Assembly: GCA_020720705.1 (NCBI GenBank)
Contig: DYOJ01000211.1
Location: forward strand, 1 to 5,179
From: Acetofilamentum sp.
Lineage (GTDB): Bacteria; Bacteroidota; Bacteroidia; Bacteroidales; JAADGE01
Reading direction: 5' to 3'
Length of the DNA: 5,179 bases
Shown here: positions 5,179 through 5,179 of the stretch, piece after piece
Layout of the letters: every line of letters begins with the position of its first letter
Numbering within the stretch: the first letter of the stretch is position 1
Position numbers and translations under genes: made by a program
The notes under the pieces: model-generated
Databases searched by the model: none
What the model was told of the DNA's origin: nothing
Seen by the model: only the letters and a program-made list of their open reading frames with translations

Positions 5179-5179
5179 A

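Noticed and set aside
1..5179. CRISPR array or tRNA-type integration site
   Set aside because: There are no regularly spaced repeats beyond the two noted families, and no tRNA-like cloverleaf was recognised on either strand.

Overview
The window looks like a piece of an accessory, defence-type island from a member of the Bacteroidota. That placement is an inference. It rests on the moderately AT-rich composition, the lack of clear Shine-Dalgarno sites, and gene families common in that phylum: RhuM proteins, a Doc toxin with a large HTH partner, an HTH plus SecB-like pair, and a DUF4248-like fragment. Every gene I accept is on the minus strand, so transcription runs from high to low coordinates.

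Reading in the direction of transcription, the right edge (5178-5107) holds the last 23 codons of a gene whose tail resembles Eco57I/type IIG/PglX-type DNA methyltransferases or restriction enzymes. It is followed by a short start-less remnant (5106-5022) ending in the residues VEGMPGVRFE. Next come a complete RhuM-family gene (RhuM-B, 4957-3926) and, 8 nt later, a 60-codon ORF (3917-3735). That ORF matches only the extreme C-terminus of large type ISP / COG4889 restriction-helicase proteins and ends in nearly the same residues, VEGLPGVRFE. A perfect 21-bp direct repeat covers both tails, so RhuM-B and the fragment lie between two copies of one gene end.

After a 78-bp gap comes a tight six-gene cluster: a 335-residue HTH/antirepressor-like protein (3656-2649), a Doc toxin (2649-2209), a second RhuM (RhuM-A, 2181-1183), an unrecognised 55-residue acidic protein (1186-1019), an HTH regulator (1013-582) and a SecB-like protein (585-160). 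Three of the five junctions overlap (TAATG, ATGA, ATGA) and the other two gaps are 27 and 5 nt, so this is very probably one operon with translational coupling. Its first two genes look like a Doc toxin with a non-Phd partner. Its last genes recall toxin-antitoxin-chaperone (TAC) loci, except that the toxin position holds the 55-residue protein.

The left edge carries debris: two tandem C-rich units like the terminal repeats of IS21-family elements (111-156), and a fragment with a DUF4248-like pattern (119-1) that has no start codon. No stretch longer than 300 bases lacks a gene. I found no tRNA, rRNA, CRISPR array, riboswitch or convincing intrinsic terminator.
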